From Bacteroidota bacterium (GTDB taxonomy: Bacteria > Bacteroidota > Bacteroidia > M30B66), in NCBI GenBank assembly GCA_027483445.1, contig JAIXUS010000042.1, positions 62,001 through 126,000 on the forward strand: a stretch of DNA of 64,000 nt. The letters run 5' to 3'. Positions within the stretch are counted from its first letter, which is position 1. Every line of letters starts with the position of its first letter. A program made the position numbers and the translations under genes. The notes under the pieces are model-generated. The model was not told the DNA's origin. It searched no databases and saw only the letters and a list, made by a program, of their open reading frames with translations. Positions 63,192 through 64,000 of this stretch are shown one piece after another.

Positions 63192-64000
63192 CAGGCCTTG
63201 GATTGATTAAACAATTGACGGAGTTCCTCCATGTCGTCAAAAGGGTGTTTCACCCCTTTGATTTCCTGGTAGTTTTCATGGCCCTTTCCGGCCACGAGAA
63301 TGATATCGCCCGGCGAAGCCATCAAGCACGCAGTGCGAATAGCCTCTCTGCGGTCTGTTATGCTAATGACCTTTCGGGTATCTGCCGGATCTATGCCTTC
63401 CCGCATTTCTGCAATGATGTTTTCAGGCTCCTCGGAGCGAGGATTGTCTGAAGTGAGAATGACTTTATTACTCAAGGCTGCAGCAATACGGGCCATTTCA
63501 GGGCGTTTAGCCTTGTCGCGATCTCCTCCGCAACCTACTACTGTGATTACCTGTTCATTGCCTGTTCGGATGTCGGTAATCGTTTGAAGTACATTCCTTA
63601 AGGCATCTGGCGTGTGAGCATAGTCGACAATAGCCGTTAGGTTTTCTGATGACCTTACGTATTCGAATCGACCTTCAACCGCACCTAGATTGCTTAGTGC
63701 CGTTAACACTGATATAGAGTCCTCACCCAACAAGACTGCAGCGCCATATACTGCCAGTAAATTGTAGGCATTGAAGGTTCCAATCAGCCTTGTCCAGCAT
63801 TCCTGATCATTAATGCGGAGCAACATGCCGCTGAGTTGCTTCTCTAAAATCCGTACAACAAAATCTGCGGCTTGCATCATGCCGTAGGTGTGTACTTTAG
63901 GACGAAGCTCAGCGCACATCTGCTCGCTATGCTCATCGTCCATGTTGATTAAAGCAAAGGCCTCTGAGCTTAGTGCAGTAAAAAAGCGATGCTTGGCTTC
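63191..64000 (-). CDS. murE: UDP-N-acetylmuramoyl-tripeptide synthetase (5' end outside window)
   Basis: The C-terminal 269 residues of MurE, which adds the third stem-peptide residue. The frame is open to the right edge; an internal ATG at 63943 is not the start, because the codons before it read [18 protein letters not shown], typical MurE sequence. The C-terminal domain carries [29 protein letters not shown] and DNPRSEEP. The DNPR motif is the known marker for meso-diaminopimelate specificity, so the wall is of the mDAP type. The ATP loop lies outside the window. Confidence 0.96.
   Translation of the reverse strand, partial: EAKHRFFTALSSEAFALINMDDEHSEQMCAELRPKVHTYGMMQAADFVVRILEKQLSGMLLRINDQECWTRLIGTFNAYNLLAVYGAAVLLGEDSISVLTALSNLGAVEGRFEYVRSSENLTAIVDYAHTPDALRNVLQTITDIRTGNEQVITVVGCGGDRDKAKRPEMARIAAALSNKVILTSDNPRSEEPENIIAEMREGIDPADTRKVISITDRREAIRTACLMASPGDIILVAGKGHENYQEIKGVKHPFDDMEELRQLFNQSKA

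Noticed and set aside
63191-63943. Short murE starting at the internal ATG 63943
   Set aside because: The frame is open to the window edge and the preceding codons read as normal MurE sequence, so the gene is cut by the window and not truncated in nature.
1-64000. tRNA, rRNA, CRISPR, insertion sequence, integrase or phage genes
   Set aside because: None recognised on either strand by reading; a covariance-model scan would be needed to exclude small RNAs.

Overview
The window comes from a member of the Bacteroidota, probably of the Flavobacteriales (family not resolved). The evidence is a SusC/SusD pair, six proteins with type IX secretion (T9SS) C-terminal sorting domains, a PorG-like/uppS/bamA/ompH gene cluster, promoter-like TAnnTTTG elements, an almost complete lack of Shine-Dalgarno sequences, and a dcw cluster whose MurE carries the DNPR signature of meso-diaminopimelate-type peptidoglycan. 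No tRNA, rRNA, CRISPR array, insertion sequence or prophage was seen. The window looks like ordinary chromosome cut through a susD gene on the left and murE on the right.

Layout. 1-6.5 kb, minus strand: a small polysaccharide-utilisation locus (T9SS-sorted GH13 glycosidase, susC, truncated susD). 6.8-11 kb: a gingipain-type C25 protease and a membrane zinc peptidase. 11.2-13 kb, plus: small heat-shock protein, diacylglycerol-kinase-like lipid kinase and a Rieske ferredoxin. 13.2-17.9 kb, minus: Ig-like lipoprotein, free-methionine sulfoxide reductase, trpS, an alpha/beta hydrolase and pdxJ. 18-26.9 kb, plus: CBS protein, nadK, two tandem PorG-like barrels, uppS, bamA, two ompH/skp genes and murI, an outer-membrane and envelope biogenesis cluster. 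26.9-29.8 kb, minus: a periplasmic M16 protease.

29.85-35.7 kb, plus: the most distinctive region. A cobalamin riboswitch precedes five tightly coupled genes: a BtuB-like TonB-dependent receptor, two T9SS-sorted surface proteins (one DUF4465-like), a BtuG-like beta-propeller lipoprotein and an unassigned membrane/TPR-like protein. Downstream of the aptamer, an 8-nt segment is perfectly complementary both to the btuB start-codon region and to a segment inside the aptamer, which suggests a start-codon-sequestering switch.

35.6-46.7 kb: hutH and hisS (minus), a T9SS trypsin-like protease (plus), uvrA (minus), an ECF-type sigma factor with a perfect Shine-Dalgarno sequence (plus) and a fused formimidoyltransferase/cyclodeaminase (plus). 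46.7-51.6 kb, minus: a 1,646-residue cell-surface protein with nine SprB-like repeats, a PKD domain and a type B sorting domain. 52-64 kb, minus: a polyprenol-phosphate-type glycosyltransferase, then the dcw cluster read as murE-mraY-murD-ftsW-murG-murC-ftsQ-ftsA-ftsZ-yqeY.

Functional themes are cell-envelope construction (dcw, uppS, bamA, skp, murI), surface capture of large or scarce nutrients (starch-like glycans, vitamin B12) with T9SS-exported partners, and histidine catabolism (hutH, ftcD). All functions are inferred from sequence reading; no database search was run.
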